Positions 8,398-15,951 of a stretch of 64,000 nt of DNA are shown one piece after another. The position numbers were made by a program, and so were the translations under genes. The DNA lies in assembly GCF_003347515.1 (NCBI RefSeq), contig NZ_QEII01000298.1, positions 62,001 to 126,000 of the forward strand, read 5' to 3'. This DNA comes from Rhodoferax ferrireducens. Its GTDB lineage: Bacteria > Pseudomonadota > Gammaproteobacteria > Burkholderiales > Burkholderiaceae_C. How positions within the stretch are numbered: the first letter of the stretch is position 1; every line of letters begins with the position of its first letter. The notes below the pieces were generated by a model. It had not been told where the DNA came from, ran no database searches, and worked only from the letters and a program-made list of their open reading frames with translations.

Positions 8398-9795
8398 TTG
8401 ATTAACAGCCTTGCTAACGCAAAAAATGCTTTTCTGACTTTAGCCAGTCAAACCATCACACAACACCCCAAACGCATCACGGCCGTCATTGCGGCCTTGA
8501 TGCTCGGCGGCGGTGGCGGGGCCTTCGCCGTGGCCTCCTTCGCGCCGGACCCGTCAGATTTACCGGTGCGGGAAATCCTGGAATCGGTCCAAGCACTGCC
8601 TTTGAATGCTGCGTCCGATGACCTGAACATCCAGTCCTTCAATCTGTACAGATCCGACGTCACCCGCTCCAGTGACACGGCGGACACCCTGCTCAAGCGG
8701 CTGGGCGTTGACGACACGGCCGCCGCCACCTTCCTGCGTACCGACGCCACGGCCCGCCAGTTGCTGGGCCGAAGCGGTCGCAACGTGACTGCGGAAACCA
8801 GCGACAACAATCGCCTGCAAAAGCTCAGCGCCCGCTGGAGCGCTGACAACGGCGGCAACTTCCAACGCCTGGTGCTGGAGAAAACACCCAAAGGCTTTCA
8901 GTCACGCATAGAGTCAGCACCGCTGACCGCATCCACCCAGCTGGCCAGCGGCACGATCCAGACCTCCCTGTTCGCCGCCACCGACGAGGCCAGAATTCCC
9001 GATGCGGTCGCGACTCAGCTGGCGGAGATTTTTTCGAGCAATATTGATTTTCATCGCGCGCTGCGCAAGGGCGATCGCTTCTCCATCGTCTACGAAACCC
9101 TCGAAGGCGATGGCGAACCCCTTCGTACCGGGCGCGTGTTGAGCGCCGAATTTGTCAACGCGGGCAAGAGCTTCCAGGCCATGTGGTTCCAGGAACCCGT
9201 GGCCGCGGGCAGCCAGACCGCCAATGCGTCAGGCGCCACGGATTCCCGTAGCAAAGGCGGCTACTTCACCCTGGACGGTCAGAGCCTGCGCCGGTCCTTT
9301 CTGGCATCCCCCGTCGAATTTTCGCGCGTGAGCAGTGGCTTCAAAATGCGTTTTCATCCAATTTTGCAGATGTGGAAAGCACATTTGGGCACGGATTACG
9401 CGGCCCCGACCGGCACAGCGGTGCGCAGCGTTGGCGATGGCGTGGTTGAATTTGCCGGTGTTCAAAATGGTTTCGGCAATGTGATTTATGTGAATCACGG
9501 CAAGCAGAACACCACGGTTTATGCACACCTGAGCCGCATCAATGTTCACAAAGGCGAGACCGTCAGCCAAAACCAGAATATCGGCGCCGTGGGCTCTACT
9601 GGCTGGGCAACCGGTCCGCACCTGCATTTTGAGTTCCGCGTCAACGGGATACACCAGGACCCTTTGACGATTGCACGCCAAAGCGAGGCGGTGGCCGTGA
9701 CGGCTTTAGCCAAGCCTTTGTTCAACCGTTTGTCATCGGAAGCACGGCTTGCGCTCTCGGCCGCTGCTTCCATACAACAAACCAGCGCCCAGTAG
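8398..9795 (+). CDS. M23 family metallopeptidase (murein endopeptidase-like)
   Basis: A 465-residue envelope protein. A TTG start at 8398 gives a basic N-terminus and a hydrophobic segment (ITAVIAALMLGGGGGAFAVA) that is a signal or membrane anchor. The C-terminal LytM/M23 domain has both zinc motifs, HLGTDY (HxxxD) near residue 332 and GPHLHFEF (HxH) near residue 408, so it should be an active peptidoglycan endopeptidase. The middle region (FSSNIDFHRALRKGDRFSIV) resembles the OapA/LysM-like segment of MepM-type enzymes. anmK follows after 23 bases, making a cell-wall turnover pair. Confidence 0.9.
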   Translation: MINSLANAKNAFLTLASQTITQHPKRITAVIAALMLGGGGGAFAVASFAPDPSDLPVREILESVQALPLNAASDDLNIQSFNLYRSDVTRSSDTADTLLKRLGVDDTAAATFLRTDATARQLLGRSGRNVTAETSDNNRLQKLSARWSADNGGNFQRLVLEKTPKGFQSRIESAPLTASTQLASGTIQTSLFAATDEARIPDAVATQLAEIFSSNIDFHRALRKGDRFSIVYETLEGDGEPLRTGRVLSAEFVNAGKSFQAMWFQEPVAAGSQTANASGATDSRSKGGYFTLDGQSLRRSFLASPVEFSRVSSGFKMRFHPILQMWKAHLGTDYAAPTGTAVRSVGDGVVEFAGVQNGFGNVIYVNHGKQNTTVYAHLSRINVHKGETVSQNQNIGAVGSTGWATGPHLHFEFRVNGIHQDPLTIARQSEAVAVTALAKPLFNRLSSEARLALSAAASIQQTSAQ

Positions 9796-9818
9796 ACGCT
9801 CGGGTCAGAAACACGACC

Positions 9819-10934
9819 GTGTCTGAACTTTTTGTAGGTCTGATGTCTGGCACTTCGCTGGACGGTGTGGATGGTGTTTTGGCGGATATTTCCGGCACCC
9901 GCCTGGCCGTTCTGGCCTATGGCAGTGCACCTCTGTCGCAGGCCTTGACCGAGGAACTGCTGGCCCTCAACAGCCCCGGACCCAATGAATTGCACCGGGC
10001 CGCCTTGGCGGCCAACGCACTGGTTCGCGTGTACGCCCACCTGGTTGCCAATTTGCTGGATCAGGCTGGCATTAAACACACCGAAGTCAACGCCATTGGC
10101 GCGCATGGTCAGACCGTGCGGCACCAGCCCCAAGCCTTTGACGGCACCGGATATACCCTGCAACTCAACAATCCGGCTCTGCTGGCCGAGCTGACCGGGA
10201 TTGAAGTCGTTGCCGACTTCCGCAGCCGCGATGTGGCGGCCGGTGGACAAGGTGCCCCGCTGGTGCCGGCCTTTCACCAATCCGTGTTTGGGCGCCTTGG
10301 CGAGACGGTGGCAACGCTCAATATTGGCGGCATTTCAAACCTCACGGTGCTGGGTCCGAAAATGACGGACGATGTGCTCGGCTTTGATTGCGGGCCCGGC
10401 AATGCCCTGATGGACGCCTGGTGCAGGCAACATCTTGGCCAGGCTTTTGACGCCGACGGTACCTGGGCGGCCGCTGGACGGGTGCACGTCGACTTGCTGG
10501 CTGCGCTGCTGGAAGAACCCTACTTTGACCAACCGGCGCCCAAAAGCACCGGGCGCGACCTGTTCAATCCCATCTGGTTGGCCAGGAAACTTGAAAGATT
10601 CACCTCGGTGGCACCGGTTGATGTGCAAGCAACATTGACAGAATTGACCGCTAGCGCTTGTGCAGTCTGCGTGAAGCGCTATGGATTCGAGAGCAAAAAC
10701 CTCATTGTCTGCGGAGGGGGCGCTTTCAACACCCACCTGATGAATCGGCTGCAGGCGCATTTGCCATCGCTGCAAGTCGACTCTTCCCAAGCCCACGGAC
10801 TCCACCCCCTGCAGGTGGAAGCGGCGGCCTTCGCCTGGCTGGCACGCAAGACGGTCAGGCGCGAAACATCAAGTCTAGAAGCAGTAACGGGCGCCCAAGG
10901 CGCCCGTGTACTGGGTGGAATCTACCCGGCCTGA
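9819..10934 (+). CDS. anmK: Anhydro-N-acetylmuramic acid kinase
   Basis: AnmK phosphorylates and opens 1,6-anhydro-MurNAc, returning murein turnover products to metabolism. The GTG start is followed by FVGLMSGTSLDGVDGVL, the ATP-binding signature. Other family blocks are IGAHGQTVRHQP, VADFRSRDVAAGGQGAPLVP, LNIGGISNLT, GFDCGPGNALMDAW and VCGGGAFNTHLM; the 371-residue length is normal. The neighbour upstream is the M23 endopeptidase. A perfect 9-bp hairpin lies inside the 3' end (10887-10907). Confidence 0.96.
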   Translation: MSELFVGLMSGTSLDGVDGVLADISGTRLAVLAYGSAPLSQALTEELLALNSPGPNELHRAALAANALVRVYAHLVANLLDQAGIKHTEVNAIGAHGQTVRHQPQAFDGTGYTLQLNNPALLAELTGIEVVADFRSRDVAAGGQGAPLVPAFHQSVFGRLGETVATLNIGGISNLTVLGPKMTDDVLGFDCGPGNALMDAWCRQHLGQAFDADGTWAAAGRVHVDLLAALLEEPYFDQPAPKSTGRDLFNPIWLARKLERFTSVAPVDVQATLTELTASACAVCVKRYGFESKNLIVCGGGAFNTHLMNRLQAHLPSLQVDSSQAHGLHPLQVEAAAFAWLARKTVRRETSSLEAVTGAQGARVLGGIYPA

Positions 10935-10949
10935 GCCAAGAGACTCCCC

Positions 10950-11315
10950 TCAGGTCGAGAAACTCGATCCGCAGCCGCAGGTAGACTGGGCGTTGGGGTT
11001 TTTGATCACAAACTGCGCGCCCTGCAGATCTTCCTTGTAATCAATTTCAGCGCCCAGCAGGTATTGGTAGCTCATGGCGTCAATCAACAGGGACACGCCA
11101 TTCTTGGTCATCGTGGTGTCGTCTTCGTTGGTGATTTCATCAAAAGTGAAACCATACTGAAAGCCTGAGCACCCGCCCCCTTGCACAAAAACGCGCAATT
11201 TCAGGTCCGGGTTGCCCTCTTCAGCAATCAGGTCGGCCACCTTGGCGGCAGCGCTGTCGGTGAAGAGAATCGGGCTTGGCATTTCAGTTTGGATGTTTTC
11301 TGCGACGGCACTCAT
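10950..11315 (-). CDS. erpA: Iron-sulfur cluster insertion protein ErpA
   Basis: A 121-residue A-type carrier that delivers Fe-S clusters to apoproteins. The three cluster cysteines are present in [12 protein letters not shown] and TCGCGSSF. The ATG at 11315 (MSAVAENIQ) is preceded by GGAG at a good distance, whereas the frame extends without support to 11375. It converges on anmK with a 15-base gap; CCTGA/TCAGG arms around 10930-10954 could form a weak hairpin there. Confidence 0.95.
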   Translation of the reverse strand: MSAVAENIQTEMPSPILFTDSAAAKVADLIAEEGNPDLKLRVFVQGGGCSGFQYGFTFDEITNEDDTTMTKNGVSLLIDAMSYQYLLGAEIDYKEDLQGAQFVIKNPNAQSTCGCGSSFST

Positions 11316-11427
11316 GGGTACTCCTAAATAGTGGAGGACAGAACTTGCCACTGTGTGACTGCGGCCTGACCCCACAAGTTTTCAATATTACTTTGAGAAT
11401 AGTACAGCAAATTGGTCAGGAATTCAG

Positions 11428-11823
11428 TCAGGCGTTATTTGCCGCCAACTTGAGTGTGGGCTTTTCATCGGCCCCGAGAATGGGGCGCAGTTGCCCGGCG
11501 ATGATGGCTCCTTGATGCATCTCCAGCGCCGTGTAGTGCACATCCCCCGTAATGCGAGCCTTGGGCTGCAACTCCAGCATCAGACGCGCATGCACGGGCC
11601 CATTCACCGTGCCATTGATGATAATGTGATCGGCATGGACTTCACCTGTCACCATGGCCGTCTCCGAGATCACCAGAATGCTCGCCTGATCCGGTTTGCC
11701 ACTGATGCTCCCGACCACCGCGCCATCAACGCGCAGACCGTCAGAAAACCTGAAATTCCCGTCAATCTGACTGCCCTCGGCAATCAAACTCTTAATGGGA
11801 GGCTGTTTTTTCTTGTTAAACAC
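11428..11823 (-). CDS. Bactofilin family polymer-forming cytoskeletal protein
   Basis: A 131-residue bactofilin: a short basic N-terminus (FNKKKQPPIKSLIAEGSQ) followed by a beta-helical DUF583 core with repeating hydrophobic-Gly rungs (IDGNFRFSDGLRVDGAVVG; GEVHADHIIINGTVNG). Bactofilins self-assemble at the membrane and often position cell-wall enzymes. The GTG start has AAGGA upstream. It lies 36 bases after the DUF6776 gene on the same strand, so the two are likely co-transcribed. Confidence 0.92.
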   Translation of the reverse strand: MFNKKKQPPIKSLIAEGSQIDGNFRFSDGLRVDGAVVGSISGKPDQASILVISETAMVTGEVHADHIIINGTVNGPVHARLMLELQPKARITGDVHYTALEMHQGAIIAGQLRPILGADEKPTLKLAANNA

Positions 11824-11859
11824 GTCAGTATCCTTGCATGCGTTGAACTGTGAACTTGA

Positions 11860-12588
11860 CTAAAGCGTGACGGATTGCACCGTTTTGGTGAGGGAACCAT
11901 CCAGGATTTTGGCAGTAAGGCTCCTGACAACGGCTTGAGGTGGCAGCTCAAACGTGCCTTCAAGTCGACCATACTGTCTCAGCTTGAAGGCCTGCGCTCC
12001 GCCGGGCAACGCCGCCGACCAAGGCTTGCCATGGAGCACACCGGTAAAAGTCAGCTCCAAGCGTCCATTGAACTCCGGCGGGCTCTTGAGCGCCTGAATG
12101 ACCAGCACCTGCCATTTGATCTCGCGCCCGTTATGGAGCTCAGCCTGCAAGCCACGTATTGCAATGCTGTCGGCACCCGCCGTGGGTATCAGTTTTTCAA
12201 AAAATCCCAAATCATCGCGCAGGCTCTGGTTATCGACTTCAAGCTGTTTGTTTTGAGCCAGCAATCGTTCCTGCGCCACTTTTTCCGAGGTCAGCAAAGT
12301 GTCAACGGTGTTGGCGATCGACTGCGCCCTGTCACGTTCCTGCCTCAGGGTCAGCACTTCTGCACGCAAAGCCCCAAGTTGGGATTGCGACTGTTGCAGT
12401 TCCGCCTTGCTGCCTTTCTCAAGCCCGGCAATGCCTTTGCCAAACTCGAAGGCCCACAACGCGATGGCGGCACAAAAGCCAAAGACGATAGCCACCACAG
12501 CCCAGCGAAACGGCCAGGGCAAAGCACTGCGCACAGCCATGCGCGGGGCGCTGACAGTCAGGCGGCGAAGGATCAAACGAAGTCGCAT
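11860..12588 (-). CDS. DUF6776 family membrane-anchored coiled-coil protein
   Basis: A 242-residue protein with one N-terminal membrane segment (about residues 28-48, RWAVVAIVFGFCAAIALWAF) and then a coiled coil of about 80 residues rich in Gln, Glu and Leu. The remaining C-terminal domain (IKWQVLVIQALKSPPEFNG) is predicted beta-rich and periplasmic. I recall this arrangement as DUF6776, commonly found before bactofilin genes in betaproteobacteria; its role is unknown. The coiled coil could link the inner membrane to the bactofilin polymer, which is inference. Confidence 0.8.
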   Translation of the reverse strand: MRLRLILRRLTVSAPRMAVRSALPWPFRWAVVAIVFGFCAAIALWAFEFGKGIAGLEKGSKAELQQSQSQLGALRAEVLTLRQERDRAQSIANTVDTLLTSEKVAQERLLAQNKQLEVDNQSLRDDLGFFEKLIPTAGADSIAIRGLQAELHNGREIKWQVLVIQALKSPPEFNGRLELTFTGVLHGKPWSAALPGGAQAFKLRQYGRLEGTFELPPQAVVRSLTAKILDGSLTKTVQSVTL

Positions 12589-12619
12589 GGGGCGTGAAGT
12601 CTAGCAGCCAGAATGCAAA

Positions 12620-12649
12620 CAGCCGCCGGAATCTGCATTCTGGCGGCTG
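12620..12649 (-). terminator. Terminator of the rplM-rpsI operon
   Basis: CAGCCGCC and GGCGGCTG form an 8-bp stem, continued after one mismatch by GAAT/ATTC with a 4-nt loop. A run of three T follows on the minus strand and TTTT on the plus strand. It lies 40 bases after the rpsI stop and just ahead of the DUF6776 start, so it should isolate the ribosomal operon. Confidence 0.8.
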
Positions 12650-12688
12650 CTTTTGCACAACATTTCGTTGGCGTAACTTCTTCTGAAA

Positions 12689-13081
12689 TTAACGCTTGCT
12701 GAACTGCTTGCGACGACGTGCGCCGTGGAAGCCGACCTTCTTACGTTCGACTTCACGGGCATCGCGCGTGACGAAACCAGCTTTGCTCAGCTCGGACTTG
12801 AGCGTGGCATCGTAGTCAATCAGGGCACGGGTAATACCGTGACGCACAGCGCCAGCTTGGCCAGACTCGCCGCCGCCAGCCACGTTGACCATGATGTCAA
12901 ACGTTTCAGCGTGGTTGGTCAACAGCAGAGGCTGTTTGCAAATCATGATGGAAGTACCACGACCAAAGAATTTGGAAATGTCTTTGCCGTTAACCACGAT
13001 TTGGCCGGAGCCTTTTTTCAGGAAGACACGAGCGACGCTGGATTTGCGACGGCCGGTACCATTGTTCCATTCACCGATCAT
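12689..13081 (-). CDS. rpsI: 30S ribosomal protein S9
   Basis: A 130-residue S9, which contacts 16S rRNA in the head of the small subunit and reaches the P-site tRNA with its tail. [18 protein letters not shown] is the family N-terminus and the conserved C-terminal RRRKQFSKR tail is intact. Its ATG overlaps the rplM stop by 4 bases (ATGA), so translation is coupled, as expected for the rplM-rpsI operon. Confidence 0.98.
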   Translation of the reverse strand: MIGEWNNGTGRRKSSVARVFLKKGSGQIVVNGKDISKFFGRGTSIMICKQPLLLTNHAETFDIMVNVAGGGESGQAGAVRHGITRALIDYDATLKSELSKAGFVTRDAREVERKKVGFHGARRRKQFSKR

Positions 13082-13551
13082 TTCGCGGACTCCCTTTTGA
13101 TTGCATTGGCAGAGATGCCTGCAATATCCAACACTTTGGGCTGCTGGGCTGTGTGGGGATGCTCAGCACCACCGTAAACCTTGAGCTTCTTGATCATGGC
13201 ATAGCCCAACGGGCCTTTAGGCAACATACCCTTGACGGCTTTTTCCAAAGCGCGGCCAGGGAACTTGGCTTGCATGTCACGGAAGTTGATGGCGGAAATG
13301 CCACCTGGGTAGCCGGAGTGGCTGTAATACACTTTGTCAATGGGCTTGGCGCCAGTGACACGCAATTGGGATGCGTTGATGATGACGATGAAGTCACCGG
13401 TATCGACGTGAGGCGTGTAAATGGCCTTGTGTTTGCCGCGCAAACGGAGAGCAACTTCGCTGGCTACTCGTCCGAGGACCTTATCGGTCGCGTCAACCAC
13501 AAACCACTCGTGCACCACGTCAGCGGATTTGGCGCTGAAAGTTTTGGTCAT
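13078..13551 (-). CDS. rplM: 50S ribosomal protein L13
   Basis: L13 is an early-assembling 23S rRNA-binding protein. [26 protein letters not shown] and [13 protein letters not shown] are conserved. The start is the ATG at 13551 ([11 protein letters not shown]), the standard family start; the frame open upstream to 13674 overlaps the promoter. At 157 residues it is about 15 longer than E. coli L13, with a tail ([14 protein letters not shown]) beyond the usual end at ...LDI. Confidence 0.97.
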   Translation of the reverse strand: MTKTFSAKSADVVHEWFVVDATDKVLGRVASEVALRLRGKHKAIYTPHVDTGDFIVIINASQLRVTGAKPIDKVYYSHSGYPGGISAINFRDMQAKFPGRALEKAVKGMLPKGPLGYAMIKKLKVYGGAEHPHTAQQPKVLDIAGISANAIKRESAK

Positions 13552-13675
13552 GAGATTTCTCTTATTGAAGAGGGTTTGTCGGGCTCTTTTCCACGGTCGG
13601 CGTTCCTCTGATGGGAATCTCTTAGGTGGGGATCTAGCTCCGCCGCGGAGCCACAAAAGCGCTGCGAAGCCCAAG

Positions 13676-13681
13676 ATTATA
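13676..13681 (-). promoter_or_regulatory. -10 box of the rplM-rpsI promoter
   Basis: Read on the minus strand the site is a perfect TATAAT, 125 bases upstream of the rplM ATG; the best -35 candidate is a weak TTTAACC-like stretch. The long untranslated leader (13552-13670) contains GC-rich inverted segments (CTCCGCGGCGGAG) that could support leader regulation, but I cannot assign a known motif. Confidence 0.55.
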
Positions 13682-13713
13682 CAAAATTAGGCACGGGGCG
13701 GTTAAAATTCACC

Positions 13714-14652
13714 ATGTTTAGTTATCGCCACGCCTTTCATGCCGGCAACCACGCCGACGTTCTGAAACACACCACACTCATTGCCATGCTGCGGCATTTG
13801 CTGCAAAAGGACACGGCGCTCACGGTGTTTGACACCCATGCCGGCGCCGGTCTGTACCGGCTCGACGGCGAGTATGCCGAAACCAGTGGAGAAGCGGCCA
13901 ACGGCTTCTTGAAGTTGCTCACCTTCATCAATACGCCGCCAGCCCCCGCCAAAAAACCGTCAGCTGCGGCCAAATCCATAGCGGAGGGCTTGGCGCCGGT
14001 GATCAAGGACTATATGGACTTGGTCGCCAGTTTCAACAACAAAGGCAGCCACAAGGTCTATCCGGGCTCGCCCTTCATCATCCAGCGCCTGCTGGGTGAG
14101 CGCGACAAGCTCAAGCTGTTTGAGATCCACCCCACCGACACCAAAACACTGGCTGCCAACATCGCCCAGCTTGAAGCCGGGCGTCAAGTTGCTGTGTTAC
14201 GCGAGGATGGTTTTGAAGGTATCAAGAAATTCCTGCCGCCCCCCGCACGCCGGGCTTTGGTCTTGAGTGACCCCAGTTATGAGATCAAGAATGATTACGC
14301 CCGCGTCGTGGCCATGGTTGCTGATTCACTGGTTCGATTTGCCACCGGCACCTACGCCGTCTGGTACCCCATCATTCCACGACCCGAGGCGCACGACGTG
14401 CCGCGCAAACTGAAGACTCTGGCGACGAAATCGGGCAAAAAATGGCTCAACGCGACCTTGACCGTAAAGTCAAGCAAGTTGACGGCCGATGAAGCCGGTG
14501 ATGTCATTCGCCCCGGCCTGCCTGCCAGCGGCATGTTCATCATCAATCCGCCCCACACCTTGAAGGCAGCGCTTCAGCTGGCACTGCCGCAATTGGCGGA
14601 AATACTGGGCCAAGACCAGCACGCCACCTCGACGGTTGAGTCCGGGGGCTGA
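13714..14652 (+). CDS. rlmJ: 23S rRNA (adenine(2030)-N6)-methyltransferase RlmJ
   Basis: A 312-residue SAM-dependent methyltransferase for A2030 of 23S rRNA. The start YRHAFHAGNHADVLKH is the family signature, FDTHAGAGLYRLD is the SAM-binding region, and LSDPSYEIKNDY is the catalytic (N/D)PPY-like motif, here DPSY. It is about 30 residues longer than E. coli RlmJ, from an Ala/Pro/Lys insert near residue 75 and a Ser/Gly tail. It is divergent from rplM. Confidence 0.94.
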   Translation: MFSYRHAFHAGNHADVLKHTTLIAMLRHLLQKDTALTVFDTHAGAGLYRLDGEYAETSGEAANGFLKLLTFINTPPAPAKKPSAAAKSIAEGLAPVIKDYMDLVASFNNKGSHKVYPGSPFIIQRLLGERDKLKLFEIHPTDTKTLAANIAQLEAGRQVAVLREDGFEGIKKFLPPPARRALVLSDPSYEIKNDYARVVAMVADSLVRFATGTYAVWYPIIPRPEAHDVPRKLKTLATKSGKKWLNATLTVKSSKLTADEAGDVIRPGLPASGMFIINPPHTLKAALQLALPQLAEILGQDQHATSTVESGG

Positions 14653-15076
14653 GGCCTCCGGCGGAGGCGGTACTGCCTGGCGGAACTCCGCCGGCAAGTT
14701 TGGCCGCACATTGAGCGCCATACTCTCGTGCTTACGCACTGGCGTATGGATCTTTTGGCGAGCGCCGACAGGAAACCCAAGTTCAAGGTGGGTTGCACCT
14801 GCCTTCGTCTAATCGCACGCCCTTACACGGGGCATGGAAGCATCACAAAACAGCGCCTAGTCCGGCTTGCCGGTCCCAACAGGCGGCTTTTGGCGCCAAA
14901 CAGGTACACCCAGACGCACCAGAATTGCTTGTTTTATCCAAATGACAGGTATATGACGGCAAGTAACGTTAAGCCACTTCAAGTTACTTCAAGTTACTCA
15001 GAACTTTCGCATTCGGGATAACCCTCGTGTTAGCCTGACGACACGCTTAGTTTTTCCAGCGTGAGAGGGTAAATTC
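14653..15076 (+). other. 424-bp non-coding region upstream of the PEP-CTERM-like gene
   Basis: No convincing gene. Just after rlmJ, GCCTCC-GGC-GGAGGC (14654-14668) is a 6-bp hairpin without a T run, followed by a second GC-rich inverted repeat near 14680. Further on are a 12-bp palindrome TTTGGCGCCAAA (14889-14900), TAACGTTA (14964-14971) and a tandem ACTTCAAGTT repeat (14976-14995). These look like regulatory sites for the gene at 15077. Confidence 0.6.
14976..15000 (+). repeat. Tandem 10-bp direct repeat of a near-palindrome
   Basis: ACTTCAAGTT occurs twice head to tail, then ACTCA begins a third, partial unit. Each unit contains the inverted pair ACTT-C-AAGT, and the period is one helical turn. 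It lies about 80 bases before the start of the PEP-CTERM-like gene, a plausible operator position. Confidence 0.6.
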
Positions 15077-15607
15077 ATGAAACTTAAGACAAAAATCGCC
15101 GTCATCGCCATTGCAGCGCTCAGCGCCGCCAGCAGTTTTGCTTACGCGAACGGCGGGGCCGTGGGGACCTTAGTTCCAAGTGCGCCCTTTGCCAGCACCG
15201 TTTCTGGTGAATTTACTGACGCCTGGGGTTTCAGTCCAAGATCGTCATCCACCTTTGATGCCTCCGTCACGAATGTGGCGATCGCATTCAGCTCATTGAG
15301 CTTCGGTGCAATGAAAGAATTGTCGGCAACCTTTAACGGCGTTTCTCGCTTTGTCTCGCCCGTCCCAGTCAGCAACTCGTCTTACACAGTTACGAACCCT
15401 ATTTTTGCGGGTAGAACGACATTGCCCGCCGCCGGGTCATTTGAACTGAAAGCTGCCGGCACCGGAATTAGCAGCGGTCAGGCCTCCTATGTTGGCGACA
15501 TGGCTGCTTCCCGGATTCCCGAATCGGGTCCCTTGGGCATGCTGCTGGCCAGCCTGGGATTGATGGGCACGATTGCAGTGCGGCGCATCAAGGCCAACGC
15601 GGGCTGA
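15077..15607 (+). CDS. PEP-CTERM-like secreted protein with PES variant sorting signal
   Basis: A 176-residue secreted protein. It has a Sec signal peptide (KIAVIAIAALSAASSFAYA), a Ser/Thr-rich small beta domain, and a C-terminal sorting signal: RIPESGPLGMLLASLG, more hydrophobic residues, then basic RRIKA. That is the PEP-CTERM layout with PES in place of PEP. GEFTDAWGF near residue 45 resembles the motif of FxDxF-type PEP-CTERM proteins. GAGAGGG upstream supports the ATG. It precedes the exopolysaccharide operon, so it is probably an exosortase-processed surface or matrix protein. Confidence 0.75.
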   Translation: MKLKTKIAVIAIAALSAASSFAYANGGAVGTLVPSAPFASTVSGEFTDAWGFSPRSSSTFDASVTNVAIAFSSLSFGAMKELSATFNGVSRFVSPVPVSNSSYTVTNPIFAGRTTLPAAGSFELKAAGTGISSGQASYVGDMAASRIPESGPLGMLLASLGLMGTIAVRRIKANAG

Positions 15608-15943
15608 CCTGCGCAAGAGGCTCTCGCCTCCGCAAAAAGGATAGCGCCGAAAGCCCACATGGGCTGCGTATCTTTCGTGAATGCTTCCATGGACAAGTCG
15701 CTGCCGTGAGGCCCCCCCGTTTTCGGGATACCTTTATCAATGGGACGACCTTGAACTCCTCCAACAATTTCAGGTTTCGCGCGCAGTCGGTTTGCCGCAA
15801 GGCGATGCGCCGGCATTCGGCGACGGTGCGCAACCAATTCGATGTGCTCGGGTGGGTGCAGGGAAATTTCACGCGCGTCTTCCGGACGCTTGCAGACAGC
15901 AACGGCTTGCCGGCTGTCCATCCGTACAAGGTATTCACCAAAG
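15608..15943 (+). other. 336-bp region between the PEP-CTERM-like gene and the EPS priming transferase
   Basis: Holds a GAGGC-TCTC-GCCTC hairpin (15617-15630) and AGCCCA-CA-TGGGCT (near 15651-15664), which may end the PEP-CTERM transcript. A GTG-started reading frame of 81 codons runs from 15706 to 15951 and overlaps the priming transferase start. I see no convincing promoter; a GG-N10-GC pair at 15691-15704 is too weak to call. Confidence 0.5.
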
Positions 15944-15951
15944 ATGTCTGA
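15706..15951 (+). CDS. Possible short leader ORF before the EPS operon
   Basis: An 81-codon frame starting GTG and ending in TGA five bases after the priming transferase ATG begins. The predicted peptide is basic (FRFRAQSVCRKAMRRHS) and ends AVHPYKVFTKDV; I recognise no family. It might be a leader translated into the EPS operon, a remnant of a longer gene, or chance. The overlap with the next start is the only positive sign. Confidence 0.25.
   Translation: MRPPRFRDTFINGTTLNSSNNFRFRAQSVCRKAMRRHSATVRNQFDVLGWVQGNFTRVFRTLADSNGLPAVHPYKVFTKDV

Noticed and set aside
14654..14668. rlmJ terminator
   Set aside because: The GCCTCC/GGAGGC hairpin has no following T run, so it is not called as an intrinsic terminator.
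14800..14900. Cyclic-di-GMP (GEMM) riboswitch before the PES protein gene
   Set aside because: Some stems (CCGGC-TT-GCCGG; the GGCGCC palindrome) are present, but the conserved GEMM loop sequences are not visible.
15691..15704. Sigma-54 site before the EPS priming transferase
   Set aside because: GG-N10-GC spacing only, with poor -24 and -12 flanks; such pairs are expected by chance in GC-rich DNA.
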